Positions 53,387 to 62,311 of a stretch of 64,000 nucleotides of DNA are shown piece by piece. The first letter of the stretch is position 1, and each line of letters starts with the position of its first letter. Position numbers and translations under genes: made by a program. The notes beneath the pieces were generated by a model that ran no database searches, was not told the DNA's origin, and was given only the letters and a program-made list of their open reading frames with translations. This DNA is from JAXHMB01 sp034521755 (lineage in GTDB: Bacteria > Bacteroidota > Rhodothermia > Balneolales > Balneolaceae): contig JAXHMB010000003.1 in assembly GCA_034521755.1 (NCBI GenBank), forward strand, positions 124,001 to 188,000, given 5' to 3'.

Positions 53387-54886
53387 TTATTCTGCAGCTT
53401 CGTTTTCCTCTTCGGCAAGAATCTCTTCTCCCTTCTCAATTGCTTCGTCAATGGTACCTACCATATAGAAAGCATTTTCAGGAAGATGATCCAATTCCCC
53501 TTCAAGAATTTTCTTGAAGCCTTTTACAGTATCTTCGGTATTAATGAATTTACCGGGCTGTCCAGTAAACTGTTCAGCAACAAAGAACGGCTGACTCAGG
53601 AATCGCTGAATGCGACGTGCTCTGGCAACAGTGGTTTTATCTTCATCAGAAAGCTCATCCATACCCAGAATAGCAATAATATCCTGAAGGTCTTTGTACT
53701 TCTGCAGAATCTCAATTACCTCCTGAGCAGTATCATAGTGCTCTTTACCAACTACATGCGGATCAAGAATTCGAGAGGATGAATCAAGCGGATCTACCGC
53801 CGGATAAATACCAATCTGTGTAAGCTCACGACTTAGTACTGTTGTTGCATCAAGGTGAGCAAATGTAGTAGCAGGCGCAGGGTCAGTTAGGTCATCAGCA
53901 GGCACATAAACAGCCTGTACCGATGTAATAGAACCATTCTTGGTTGAAGTAATACGCTCCTGAAGATCACCCATTTCAGTAGCAAGTGTAGGCTGGTAAC
54001 CTACCGCAGAAGGCATACGTCCCAATAGAGCTGATACCTCAGAACCTGCCTGAGTAAATCGGAAAATGTTATCAATAAAGAACAGGATATCACGTGATAC
54101 TTCATCACGGAAATACTCTGCAACCGTCAGCCCGGAAAGTGCTACACGAGCACGGGCTCCCGGTGGTTCGTTCATCTGACCAAATACAAAAGTAGCTTTT
54201 GAGTCCTTTAGCTTATCAAGATCAATAGCATCAAGATCCCAGCCGCCTTCTTCCATAGAATTTCTAAATTCTTCGCCGTAATCAATAATACCGGCTTCAA
54301 GCATTTCGCGCATCAGGTCATTACCTTCACGGGTACGCTCACCCACTCCGGCAAATACGGACAATCCCCCGTGACCTTTCGCAATATTGTTAATTAACTC
54401 TTGAATAAGAACCGTTTTACCTACTCCTGCACCGCCAAAAAGCCCGGTTTTACCTCCTTTAGCATATGGACAAAGCAGGTCAATAACTTTGATACCTGTT
54501 TCAAGCATTTCGGTAGATGTTGCAAGATCTTCAAAACTTGGGGCCGGACGGTGAATAGGATATCTCTTGTCCCCTTTAGGTGGTTCAATTCCGTCAATGG
54601 CTTCTCCAACAACGTTAAACAATCGGCCCTTGATGTCTTCACCAACCGGCATGGAGATTGGAGATCCGGTATTGACAACTTCCATTTCCCGAACCAGTCC
54701 ATCGGTCGAGTCCATAGCGATAGTCCGCACTCGGTTTTCACCAAGGTGCTGGGCTACCTCAAGGTAGAGTTTTGAATTATCATCACGTTCAATATAAAGT
54801 GCATTTAGTACGGCAGGGATGTCACCAGAATCGAAGTCGACATCAACAACCGGACCAATAACTTGTGCAACGGTTCCTTTTTTCAT
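53387..54886 (-). CDS. atpD: ATP synthase beta subunit
   Basis: Catalytic F1 subunit. The 499 residues contain Walker A GGAGVGKTVLIQE (about 151-163), the catalytic Glu in GVGERTREGNDL, and Walker B near RDILFFIDNIFRF. PSAVGYQPTLATEMGDLQER is the ATPase signature. A longer acidic C-terminal tail (EEILAEEENEAAE) is present. It forms a two-gene unit with atpC. Confidence 0.98.
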   Translation of the reverse strand: MKKGTVAQVIGPVVDVDFDSGDIPAVLNALYIERDDNSKLYLEVAQHLGENRVRTIAMDSTDGLVREMEVVNTGSPISMPVGEDIKGRLFNVVGEAIDGIEPPKGDKRYPIHRPAPSFEDLATSTEMLETGIKVIDLLCPYAKGGKTGLFGGAGVGKTVLIQELINNIAKGHGGLSVFAGVGERTREGNDLMREMLEAGIIDYGEEFRNSMEEGGWDLDAIDLDKLKDSKATFVFGQMNEPPGARARVALSGLTVAEYFRDEVSRDILFFIDNIFRFTQAGSEVSALLGRMPSAVGYQPTLATEMGDLQERITSTKNGSITSVQAVYVPADDLTDPAPATTFAHLDATTVLSRELTQIGIYPAVDPLDSSSRILDPHVVGKEHYDTAQEVIEILQKYKDLQDIIAILGMDELSDEDKTTVARARRIQRFLSQPFFVAEQFTGQPGKFINTEDTVKGFKKILEGELDHLPENAFYMVGTIDEAIEKGEEILAEEENEAAE

Positions 54887-54966
54887 TATCTATACGATTG
54901 AAGTAGATTAATTTTTACTGTAAATGTGGTAAAATCTTTTTGAAAATCTGTATGGTTTCAAGGCGG

Positions 54967-54999
54967 CAAAAGTTAGCCTTTTTTGAAAGAAAAGGCAAA
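54967..54999 (-). promoter_or_regulatory. Putative promoter of atpDC
   Basis: On the minus strand a TTTG box (54996-54999) and TAACTTTTG (54967-54975) are 20 nt apart, close to the Bacteroidota TTTG-N19-TAnnTTTG layout, with one extra base inside the second box. It is about 80 nt before the atpD ATG. Confidence 0.35.
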
Positions 55000-55022
55000 G
55001 AATATACTGTGAATTCTTTTCT

Positions 55023-55030
55023 TATTTTTG
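55023..55030 (+). promoter_or_regulatory. Putative -7 box (TATTTTTG) for the MuiA-like gene
   Basis: Full match to TAnnTTTG, 77 nt before the ATG of the MuiA-like gene. No convincing -33 element is seen at the right distance, so this is weak. Confidence 0.3.
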
Positions 55031-55106
55031 CCGACGAGTAATTATTCATTTAAACTTTCGTTATCAGAAAAAGATATCCTGTTCAATCAAAAATAAATAC
55101 TATCTC

Positions 55107-56693
55107 ATGAATACACTACTGCTTGCAGCTGTTGTACTTTTCACAGCACCTTTCCAGTCTGATACAGATAAAAATAAACAGCAGGTTTCTTCTAATATTA
55201 CCCAAGCCACCGTCTTTTTATCCGGGGCGCAAGTTCATAGGACGGCAGAAGTTGAGCTGAGCAAAGGCCTCAACTACATTACCTTTTCAGGGCTCAGCAA
55301 TACACTTAATGAAGAATCGATAAGCATATCAACAGACAAGCAGATTACCTTGCTATCACTGAGTAAAGAAATTGCCAAGTCAGAATCAACAGCCAAGCTG
55401 GACTCCCTTAGAAACCTGTTGGAGACGATAGAAAATGATATCAACCTTAAGAATGCCGAACAAAAGGTGTTGGAGTACGAACTAAATATTCTACTGGATA
55501 ACAAAGATCTGAAAGGAGAAAATGACAAAATCTCTGCTGCAGAGCTGAAACAGGCCATGGCATTTTTTAAAGAGAAACTTACAGAGATTGAAAAGGGTAA
55601 GATTGAGGTACAAAATAAAATAGCATCTCTCAATAAAAGACGAAGTGAGATCAATCAGCAGATTAATGAGATTGTCCGTCAGCAAAACAGGACTTCTGCC
55701 CAAATTGCTACTGAAATAGAATCTCCTTCAGCTGGCACCGTCACCGTTCAGCTTTCATATCTGGTGCCCGGTGCCGGGTGGTCTCCAAAATATGATGTCC
55801 GTGTAAACGATATCTCCGATCCCATGCAAATGAGTTATAAGGCAGATATATATCAAAATACGGGCGTCGACTGGGATAATGTACAACTGAGCGTTTCTTC
55901 AGCCGAACCGAGAAGCAGCACCCGCTTGCCCTATTTCCGTCCGGATTATCTAAGTTTTTATACTGCGGAGGGGAAAAAAATACCACCACCCTCTAGAGCT
56001 GATGCCAAAGAAGTGATTGAACTGGATGCCGGCCTTTCAAGAAACAGAATGACTGCTCCTGAAACTTCCATATCCCAAAACTTAACCAGTTTTAGTTTTG
56101 ATATTCAGGTGCCCTACTCCATTAAAGGTGACGGTTCCAGAAAAACGGTAACTGTCCAGAAACATGCCTTGGAGGCTGACTACCGCTATTATGCTATACC
56201 CAAAGAGCAGGAAGAGGCGTACCTCACAGCTCAGCTTACAGACTGGGAAGAGCTTAATCTATTGCCGGGACAAATGAACCTTTATTTTGATCAAACATTC
56301 GTGGGTCGCTCAACTCTGCAACCCTCCACCCCCGGAGATACGCTGATGTTTTCTCTGGGTAAGGACAACGCTATCACTGTTGAACGAGAACGAGTGAAAG
56401 AATTTTCCGAAAAGAATTTCTTTGGAAACAAAGTGCGTGAAACCAGCGGCTGGCGGCTAAGTGTTAAGAATAATAAGAATGAACCCATCACTCTTGAACT
56501 TATTGACCAGATTCCGGTCTCAACCAATGAGGATATACAGGTAAGTGTGGGCGAAAAATCAGGTGCCATTGTTGAAAAAGAAACCGGAAAAGTAACCTGG
56601 ATACTGAATATCACTCCCGGACAAGCCGTGCAGAAAGAGCTTAGATACGAGATTGAATATCCTTCAGGCAAAGAAATTCAGCGTGAAAAATAA
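55107..56693 (+). CDS. MuiA-like protein (DUF4140/DUF4139)
   Basis: A 528-residue protein with a short N-terminal hydrophobic stretch. The DUF4140 domain (about 28-130) carries ITQATVFLSGAQVHRTAEVE. A long coiled coil follows (about 90-205), then the DUF4139 beta domain (about 212-520) with VTVQLSYLVPGAGWSPKYDV and YYAIPKEQEEAYL. Such proteins are annotated as mucoidy-inhibitor A-like and are probably exported; no biochemical function is established. It is monocistronic between divergent atpDC and rsmB. Confidence 0.85.
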   Translation: MNTLLLAAVVLFTAPFQSDTDKNKQQVSSNITQATVFLSGAQVHRTAEVELSKGLNYITFSGLSNTLNEESISISTDKQITLLSLSKEIAKSESTAKLDSLRNLLETIENDINLKNAEQKVLEYELNILLDNKDLKGENDKISAAELKQAMAFFKEKLTEIEKGKIEVQNKIASLNKRRSEINQQINEIVRQQNRTSAQIATEIESPSAGTVTVQLSYLVPGAGWSPKYDVRVNDISDPMQMSYKADIYQNTGVDWDNVQLSVSSAEPRSSTRLPYFRPDYLSFYTAEGKKIPPPSRADAKEVIELDAGLSRNRMTAPETSISQNLTSFSFDIQVPYSIKGDGSRKTVTVQKHALEADYRYYAIPKEQEEAYLTAQLTDWEELNLLPGQMNLYFDQTFVGRSTLQPSTPGDTLMFSLGKDNAITVERERVKEFSEKNFFGNKVRETSGWRLSVKNNKNEPITLELIDQIPVSTNEDIQVSVGEKSGAIVEKETGKVTWILNITPGQAVQKELRYEIEYPSGKEIQREK

Positions 56694-56832
56694 ACGATCA
56701 AATTTCTGCAAATATTCATTAGCAACTCCCTTGGCAATACTGTATTTTTGTTTGCTACTTATTTTTGTATCAGAAAGCAACTTGAGAGTTGTATCGGCAC
56801 ACTGAAATTTTAAATAACAAAACGCAATTACA

Positions 56833-58152
56833 TTGGATACTGAAGCAACAGCGCGTTCTGTCAGCGTAGAAATACTCATTGATTTTGATGAAAACAACAT
56901 ACTCGATTATTCTGTAGCCAACCAGCTGGATTCTCGTGACCGTGCAGAAGTACGCGAATATGTACAGAACATACTACGCCGAAGAACCTATCTTGATTTT
57001 TTAATCGATCATTTTTCCAATGTAGATATCACTGAAATGAAGCCCAGCCTTAAGAACATTTTACGTCTGGGTGTCTATGACATGATGTTCATGGACAGCA
57101 CACCTGATTATGCTGCCATCAACGAATCAGTAGAAATTGCTAAAATGATGCTGGGTCACCGTACCGGCGACTTGGTCAATGCCATCATGCGTAACCTGCA
57201 ACGCGACGGCGATGATTTGCCAAAACCCCAGTTTAAAGATCGCACAAAACTTATTGCAACGACCTTCTCTCACCCCGAATGGTTGGTAAAACGATGGACC
57301 AAGAAGTTTGGCGAACGCGAAGCTTTCCAGCTTATGCAGGCCAATAATAAGCGCCCAACGTATTATGTAAGAGCTAATAACCTGCGGACCAAGACCGAGA
57401 ACTTTAATCTTCGTATGACTAAAAAAGATATTGCTTTTGAAGTGAGTGACTGGCTGCCGGGCTATTTTAAAGTAGACAGTGTCGCTCCATTCATTTCCAA
57501 GGGTTGGCTGGATAAAGGTTTCTGCCAGGTGCAGGATATAGCAGCCGGTTTTGCTCCATTCCTGTTAGACCCCGAAGAAGGTGAAACGGTGTATGATTTG
57601 TGTGCTGCTCCCGGAACAAAAAGCATTTTAATGGCAGATTTGATGAATGCCGAAGGCGACATATTGGCTGTTGACATTTCTTCTGACCGACTGGCCATGC
57701 TTGCCGAAAGTGCCTTAAAATATCACGCAGAAAATATTAAAGTACGCCGGGCTGATGTTGCCGAACTTGAACTGGATGAAGCCGACGCCGTACTGCTTGA
57801 TGCTCCCTGCACCGGAACGGGAGTGCTCAGTAAGCGTGCTGACCTTAGGTGGCGCCGCGATAAAGAGGGACTTAAAAATGCTATAGAACTCCAGGAAAAG
57901 CTACTCGATTCTGCCGCCAAGATGGTAAAGAAAGGCGGCCGGCTGGTGTACAGCACTTGCTCTCTCGAAGACGAGGAAAACATGCAACAGATTGAAAAAT
58001 TCCTCGACAGAAACGACAAGTTTGAGTTGGAAACTGTAGAAGGCTATGTGCCCGATGAGGTAATCATGGAAGGCGGAAATGCTTATCAAACCTATCCGCA
58101 TAAACACGGATGCGACGGACACTTTGGCGTTCGCATGAAGCGCGTGAAGTAA
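56833..58152 (+). CDS. rsmB: 16S rRNA m5C967 methyltransferase
   Basis: Methylates a cytosine of 16S rRNA with SAM. The 439 residues have a NusB-like N-terminal RNA-binding domain (about 1-140) and a Rossmann methyltransferase domain. DLCAAPGTKSILMADL binds SAM, and the two catalytic cysteines lie in DAPCTGTGVLSKRADLRW and VYSTCSLEDEEN. I use a TTG start (56833), since no ATG fits the N-terminus in this frame. It ends one base before the convergent SDR gene. Confidence 0.93.
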   Translation: MDTEATARSVSVEILIDFDENNILDYSVANQLDSRDRAEVREYVQNILRRRTYLDFLIDHFSNVDITEMKPSLKNILRLGVYDMMFMDSTPDYAAINESVEIAKMMLGHRTGDLVNAIMRNLQRDGDDLPKPQFKDRTKLIATTFSHPEWLVKRWTKKFGEREAFQLMQANNKRPTYYVRANNLRTKTENFNLRMTKKDIAFEVSDWLPGYFKVDSVAPFISKGWLDKGFCQVQDIAAGFAPFLLDPEEGETVYDLCAAPGTKSILMADLMNAEGDILAVDISSDRLAMLAESALKYHAENIKVRRADVAELELDEADAVLLDAPCTGTGVLSKRADLRWRRDKEGLKNAIELQEKLLDSAAKMVKKGGRLVYSTCSLEDEENMQQIEKFLDRNDKFELETVEGYVPDEVIMEGGNAYQTYPHKHGCDGHFGVRMKRVK

Positions 58153-58153
58153 A

Positions 58154-58874
58154 CTACATCGGCGGGACGCGGCCATGCTGTGGCTGTACCAGTACTTCCT
58201 CAACGAGCGTTCGACTGGAAAGCTCTGTAAAAGAAAGAATAAGTTTTGCTACATCTTTCGGATCAATCAAAAGATTCCGATCTACCTCAGAACCTTCCCA
58301 TGAAGTAGACTGTGTCTGTCCAAGATTTATAGCCGTTACTCCAATGCTTGTTTCTTTCATTTCTTCTCTTAAAGATCGAGTATATCCCAGTAAAGCATGT
58401 TTAGAGGCTGCATAAGCTCCGCTGTCTTTGAGTCCCTGCAAAGCGCCCACGGAGCAAATATTAATAATCAGCCCACGGTCTAGTGTTTTGAGATCAGCTA
58501 AAAATCTGTCAGTCGTATGTATAGCTGAAAAAAGGTTAACCTCTATTTCCTTTCGGAATTCATCAGTACTCGTTTCTTCCAGCGGCTTTAGTAAAAAGCT
58601 TCCTGCATTATTAATAATAATACCCGGTTTAGGGAAATTATCAGGAAGCTCAATTTGATTGAGCGAAGTTTCATCAGTCAAATCACATGGGAAATATATA
58701 ATCTGAGAAGCACCAACTTTTTTCACATGCTTCTTTCGTCTGTTGGAGGTCGTCTTTGCTTCGGGCCAGCAGTAAAAGCGAGCGGTTCGTTTTTTGAGCA
58801 AAATAAAGAGCGATTTCCTTGCCTATGCCCCGACTGGAGCCCGTAATCACCACCGAAGAAGACTGATAATCCAC
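58154..58874 (-). pseudogene. Short-chain dehydrogenase/reductase, one frameshift
   Basis: NAD(P)-dependent oxidoreductase. The N-terminal part (from a GTG start overlapping the queE stop by one base) reads VVITGSSRGIGKEIAL and ARSKDDLQQTKEACEK. The second frame carries FPCDLTDETSL, IIINNAG and the YxxxK pair in GAYAASKHALLGYTR. The frames join at the six-base homopolymer 58718-58723 if one base is removed (EACEK-VGASQIIYF). Repaired length is about 239 residues. Substrate unknown. Very likely a sequencing error. Confidence 0.85.
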
Positions 58875-59524
58875 TAGCGTACTCCCAAAAACTTATGGGT
58901 TTGCAGGCTTATGCCCCATTCGGGGTTGGCTTTAACATAATCTACAATTAAATCCATGGACTCAGGTGTGTCCCATTCGGGCTGCAATAACAAGTGCGTA
59001 CTTTCGGGACATTTTGCAGCATTTTTCTCAGCCCATTGCAAGTCTTTGTTTGTGAGTACTACCACTTTCAGCTCATCGACATAAGGGAAAATTTCATCCA
59101 GCGGTTCCTTAAACCGTTTGGGAGAAAGGGTAATCCAGTCAAAATATCCGGACATGGCTGAAGAGCCGCTGGTTTCTATATGCGTACGAATGCCCTCTTG
59201 TTTCAGTCGGCTGGTAAGCATATCAAGATCATGCAGCAGCGGTTCACCACCGGTGATCACTGCAAATTCAGCCCCGCTTTCTTTAGCTCTTTCTACGATA
59301 TCCCCGATGGCAACTTCAGGATGTTTGGATTCATCCCAGCTTTCCTGCACGTCGCACCACCAGCAGTTTACATCACAACCGGCTGTTCGAATAAAATATG
59401 CTGCTTTTCCGGTATGGAAACCCTCACCCTGGATAGTGAAGAAATCTTCCATCAGGGGGATCGTTTCGTTGTCAACTTCATCGGGAAGTAATGAACTAAG
59501 TTCTATGTTTTCAGTTTTGTACAT
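58874..59524 (-). CDS. queE: 7-carboxy-7-deazaguanine synthase
   Basis: Radical-SAM enzyme of queuosine synthesis. The 216 residues have DFFTIQGEGFHTGKAAYFIR and the cluster motif AGCDVNCWWCDV (three Cys spaced 3 and 2), then VITGGEPLLHD and LLLQPEWDTPE. Full-length. No other queuosine gene is adjacent. Confidence 0.94.
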   Translation of the reverse strand: MYKTENIELSSLLPDEVDNETIPLMEDFFTIQGEGFHTGKAAYFIRTAGCDVNCWWCDVQESWDESKHPEVAIGDIVERAKESGAEFAVITGGEPLLHDLDMLTSRLKQEGIRTHIETSGSSAMSGYFDWITLSPKRFKEPLDEIFPYVDELKVVVLTNKDLQWAEKNAAKCPESTHLLLQPEWDTPESMDLIVDYVKANPEWGISLQTHKFLGVR

Positions 59525-59575
59525 TGTTAATGAAAAAAGAACAGGCCTGAAGTAATTGCATCAAGCCGACTATTA

Positions 59576-59603
59576 TGTCATCCTGAACTTGTTTCAGGAT
59601 CTG
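59576..59603. repeat. Short palindromic repeat (TGTCATCCTGAAC type)
   Basis: TGTCATCCTGAACTTGTTTC followed by AGGATCTG; ATCCTGAA and TTCAGGAT form a perfect 8-bp stem around CTTGT. The same core is, from memory, a very common intergenic repeat in Bacteroidota and related genomes. It lies in the 139-nt gap between queE and the redoxin fragment and could also end transcripts. Confidence 0.6.
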
Positions 59604-59663
59604 TACTAATTATTGCTGTTTAGATTTTAAAACTTAATTTACGGCTGTTCTACAAGATATTTA

Positions 59664-59906
59664 TTATTTCGGCCACTTTATAGTACAGCCCAGAGACTTA
59701 CTGGTTTTAGTAGCAATTTCTTCTCCTGCACCCAATGCCTTAATCGCATCCATCAAGTAATGGTTCTCAACATCCTCAGCAGAGCGGGCATTGTCATCAA
59801 TAGCCCCGCGATACACAAGTTCCATATCGCTGTTGAATAAGAAGATATGTGGTGTGCGTGTAGCTCCGAAAACTTCTGCCAATTTGCTGTTTTTATACGT
59901 TTTCAT
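59664..59906 (-). pseudogene. Redoxin/thioredoxin-family fragment, C-terminal half only
   Basis: An 80-residue ORF reading EVFGATRTPHIFLFNSDMEL, then VYRGAIDDNARS and KSLGCTIKWPK at the end. This matches the second half of the about 180-200-residue AhpC/TSA-like redoxins of the FCB group, from the cis-Pro strand onward. The first half, with the catalytic Cys region, is missing. Its ATG overlaps the TlpA-like stop codon (ATGA), but that is probably an accident of a deletion that removed the true 5' part. Confidence 0.7.
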
Positions 59907-60343
59907 GGCGTTAGGGCTTTATTTACATGTTTTTCAAATTTAGAGAAACTTGCACTGTTTTCCCAATATGAGACTACTTCACCCTCTTTGTTAATGATCT
60001 TCGTAAAAGGCAGTGCACCACTCCAATCTTCAGATACAGCTTCAATAAACGCATTATCTTTTCCTGTTTTGAAATAGGTGGTCCAGTCTACGCCCTGTTT
60101 CTTCAGAAACTCAAGGGCACGATCTCTGCTCTCTGGGAACTCTTCTATACAAGGTGCACACCAGGTAGCCCAAATGTTAATCAAAACCGCCTTTTCTCCT
60201 TCATATGATTTTATGATTTCTTTCAGCTGTTCAGCATCTACATCTTTGAGGAGATCATCATCTATACCTTGCTTATCTATTGGTGTTGCACCAATCAGCA
60301 AGATTCCCAAAAATATCAGAATACATTTTAAAAATTTCTTCAT
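59903..60343 (-). CDS. TlpA-like thioredoxin-fold protein, probably internally deleted
   Basis: A 146-residue exported protein (hydrophobic start FLKCILIFLGILLIGA) with the redox motif NIWATWCAPCIEEFPE. The sequence then passes directly to SRDRALEFLKKQGVDWTTYF and WSGALPFTKII. Family members have about 20-25 residues between these blocks, including a core beta-strand. The join FPE-SRD looks like recombination between two FPE-coding stretches (EEFPE and the expected DFPE). An in-frame deletion is inferred; whether it is real or an assembly artefact is open. Confidence 0.75.
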   Translation of the reverse strand: MKKFLKCILIFLGILLIGATPIDKQGIDDDLLKDVDAEQLKEIIKSYEGEKAVLINIWATWCAPCIEEFPESRDRALEFLKKQGVDWTTYFKTGKDNAFIEAVSEDWSGALPFTKIINKEGEVVSYWENSASFSKFEKHVNKALTP

Positions 60344-60687
60344 AGTGATTCATTTTTCATTTCGTCATTCAGTTCAACAGGATCCCAGTAGTGCTTATCG
60401 ATATTCACCATGTATTCTTCAACGAACTCGATGCCTTCCTGTTGTAAAAGTTCGCGCATGATGTCATCAGGAAAATGGGCACGACCGGTGAGTTGACCCA
60501 AACGGTTTAGCACCCGATGGGCAGGAACGCCTTTCCCATGAGACTTATTCATGGCATAGCCTACCATACGAGCACCGGAAGCAACTCCAAGATAAGAAGC
60601 AATGGCTCCATAGGTTGTCACTTTTCCCTCCGGAATTTGAGCAACCACTTTATAGACGCGTTCGTAAAAATCGTCAGTATCCATCAT
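60340..60687 (-). CDS. Alkyltransferase-like (ATL/MGMT-fold) protein
   Basis: A 115-residue DNA-binding protein of the O6-alkylguanine transferase fold: FYERVYKVVAQIPEGKVTTY, SGARMVGYAMN and the active-site strand VPAHRVLNRLGQLTGR. The usual PCHRV is PAHRV, so the acceptor cysteine is replaced by Ala. It must therefore be a non-catalytic ATL that flags alkylated bases for repair. It overlaps its neighbours on both sides by 1-4 nt. Confidence 0.9.
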   Translation of the reverse strand: MMDTDDFYERVYKVVAQIPEGKVTTYGAIASYLGVASGARMVGYAMNKSHGKGVPAHRVLNRLGQLTGRAHFPDDIMRELLQQEGIEFVEEYMVNIDKHYWDPVELNDEMKNESL

Positions 60688-61547
60688 TACTTCTTTAAAA
60701 GGCTCATTAGCTTTACTGTTGTTTCTTCATCGAGATCAGCCAATTCCAAAGCCTGTATTCCCAGTTTTTTATATAATGCCAAAAGAGCGGAATTGGGTTC
60801 CAATCTTTTTACATGCTCTTCAACCGTTTTGATATCTCCCCTGGCGATGGGTCCGGTAAGAACGTCCGACAATTCATTGCCAGCTGCATTTTCGAGGGTA
60901 TGTTCAACCAGCGGCATCAAGGCTTTTCGCGCCAGCCCTGAATCAATTTCACCCATCTCTGCGATATCAGCTGATGCTTTCAGTAATGAAATCAAATAGT
61001 TGGATGACATCACTGCAGCGGCATGCAGGTAAGGTTTGGCATCGGCAGATATTTCAAACCACTGAGCACCCAGCTTTTCTGCCATCGCTCCTAATATAGA
61101 AACAGCCTCTTGATCTCCCTGTATATCAAAATAAATTCCTTCAAAAATATCCGGTACAGAGTGAGTCGTGATCGTTTGCAAAGGATGGAATGAAGCTACG
61201 CTTGCTCCCCTTTCTGATAATAATTGCAATACGTCAGATGATTTATTTCCAGAACAGTGCACAAAAAAATAATCTTGGTAGGAATCATTTAAAGCCGATA
61301 GTTTATGGGCTACATCTTCAATTTGATCATCATTAACCGTAATAAAAACGAGTTTTCCCAGTTGATCTGAAGATTTGGGAAATGTATTAAAATGCGATGG
61401 GCTGATTTCTTTGGCTAAAATTTCCAGTGATGCTTTCGACCTATTGAATAGGCTGTAAACAGAAATTCCTTTTTCAGCAAATGATTTAGCTAATGCACCG
61501 CCCAAAGCACCGGTTCCAATAATCGATACGTTTGGGAAGGAGTTCAT
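60687..61547 (-). CDS. Rossmann-fold oxidoreductase with DUF2520
   Basis: A 286-residue protein: N-terminal NAD(P)-binding domain VSIIGTGALGGALAKSFAEK (about 7-26) and ALNDSYQDYFFVHCSGNKSS, then the helical DUF2520 domain from about 125 (SFHPLQTITTHS). The fold resembles pyrroline-5-carboxylate or ketopantoate reductases. Substrate unknown. It lies 2 nt after the MEMO-like gene and shares one base with the ATL gene. Confidence 0.85.
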   Translation of the reverse strand: MNSFPNVSIIGTGALGGALAKSFAEKGISVYSLFNRSKASLEILAKEISPSHFNTFPKSSDQLGKLVFITVNDDQIEDVAHKLSALNDSYQDYFFVHCSGNKSSDVLQLLSERGASVASFHPLQTITTHSVPDIFEGIYFDIQGDQEAVSILGAMAEKLGAQWFEISADAKPYLHAAAVMSSNYLISLLKASADIAEMGEIDSGLARKALMPLVEHTLENAAGNELSDVLTGPIARGDIKTVEEHVKRLEPNSALLALYKKLGIQALELADLDEETTVKLMSLLKK

Positions 61548-61549
61548 GA

Positions 61550-62311
61550 CTAAAAAATTACCCGCTGACGATCGGCATAACCGGTCAACAAGCTGCCGGA
61601 ATAATCATCATATTCACCATTGAGAAAATTCAGGTCTAGGTCCCATGCTTTGGCAACCAGTAACCCGGCAATAAATGTCGTAGTCCCTTCAATATGAGAT
61701 TCTCCGCTGTTCAAGTGGTTCAACAACCCTGAGTCATTACCCTCCTTAATCATAGCTCTGACTTTAGAAAATTCTTCTTTGTATTGGTTTTCAAGGTCAC
61801 AACAAAAAACCAGGAGCGCTCTTCGTGATGCCAACACTTCCTGTAATACATAAGCCAGCTCTTTTACAATAGCCTGAGCCATATCGGCAATTTGAACACT
61901 TACCACAGAGAAATCATCCTTCATACATTGAAGCACCATAAGCTGATGAAACAGGCTCATATCTTTGCTGAAGGCTTCATCATGAATAAAAAAGTCATCG
62001 TCTTCATCACAAAACTCATTACGCATGTAATCATTAACGGGTACTTCTCCCAGGGGTGTTTCAAAGTGCTTATTAGACGGCATCGGCAATTTCTTTTCCA
62101 AAACTTCGTCATAAGATTCGATTACAATTACCGTCTCATAGTTCTCAAGATCTACACGACCGAACACATCACAGACCCGATCAAAGTTAGCCTCATCAAT
62201 AACGGTAGGTGAAAATAAAATACGGATGTGATCATTGGGTACTTCATGCCTAGATTGAGCATTTTGCAGGCCGGATGTTATTTTCTCGCGTGAATAGGAA
62301 GTGATGTTCAT
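61550..62311 (-). CDS. Divergent MEMO-family protein without the metal histidines
   Basis: A 253-residue protein that I align by eye to the MEMO1/AmmeMemoRadiSam-B family. FETPLGEVPVND (83-94) matches TPLG.v.vD, LVFCCDLENQ (167-176) falls at SSDLSHY, and the C-terminus GLLVAKAWDLDLNFLNGEYD with SLLTGYA matches the all..a..lg...ll.Y...VVGYA ending. The metal-binding histidines are replaced: SPTVI (34-38) for PHAGY, ESYD (65-68) for GPSH, and ENQ for SHY. It is the first gene of a tightly overlapping five-gene run. Function unknown. Confidence 0.65.
   Translation of the reverse strand: MNITSYSREKITSGLQNAQSRHEVPNDHIRILFSPTVIDEANFDRVCDVFGRVDLENYETVIVIESYDEVLEKKLPMPSNKHFETPLGEVPVNDYMRNEFCDEDDDFFIHDEAFSKDMSLFHQLMVLQCMKDDFSVVSVQIADMAQAIVKELAYVLQEVLASRRALLVFCCDLENQYKEEFSKVRAMIKEGNDSGLLNHLNSGESHIEGTTTFIAGLLVAKAWDLDLNFLNGEYDDYSGSLLTGYADRQRVIF

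Noticed and set aside
60340..60687. Active O6-methylguanine-DNA methyltransferase
   Set aside because: The acceptor cysteine of PCHRV is Ala (PAHRV), so it cannot accept alkyl groups.
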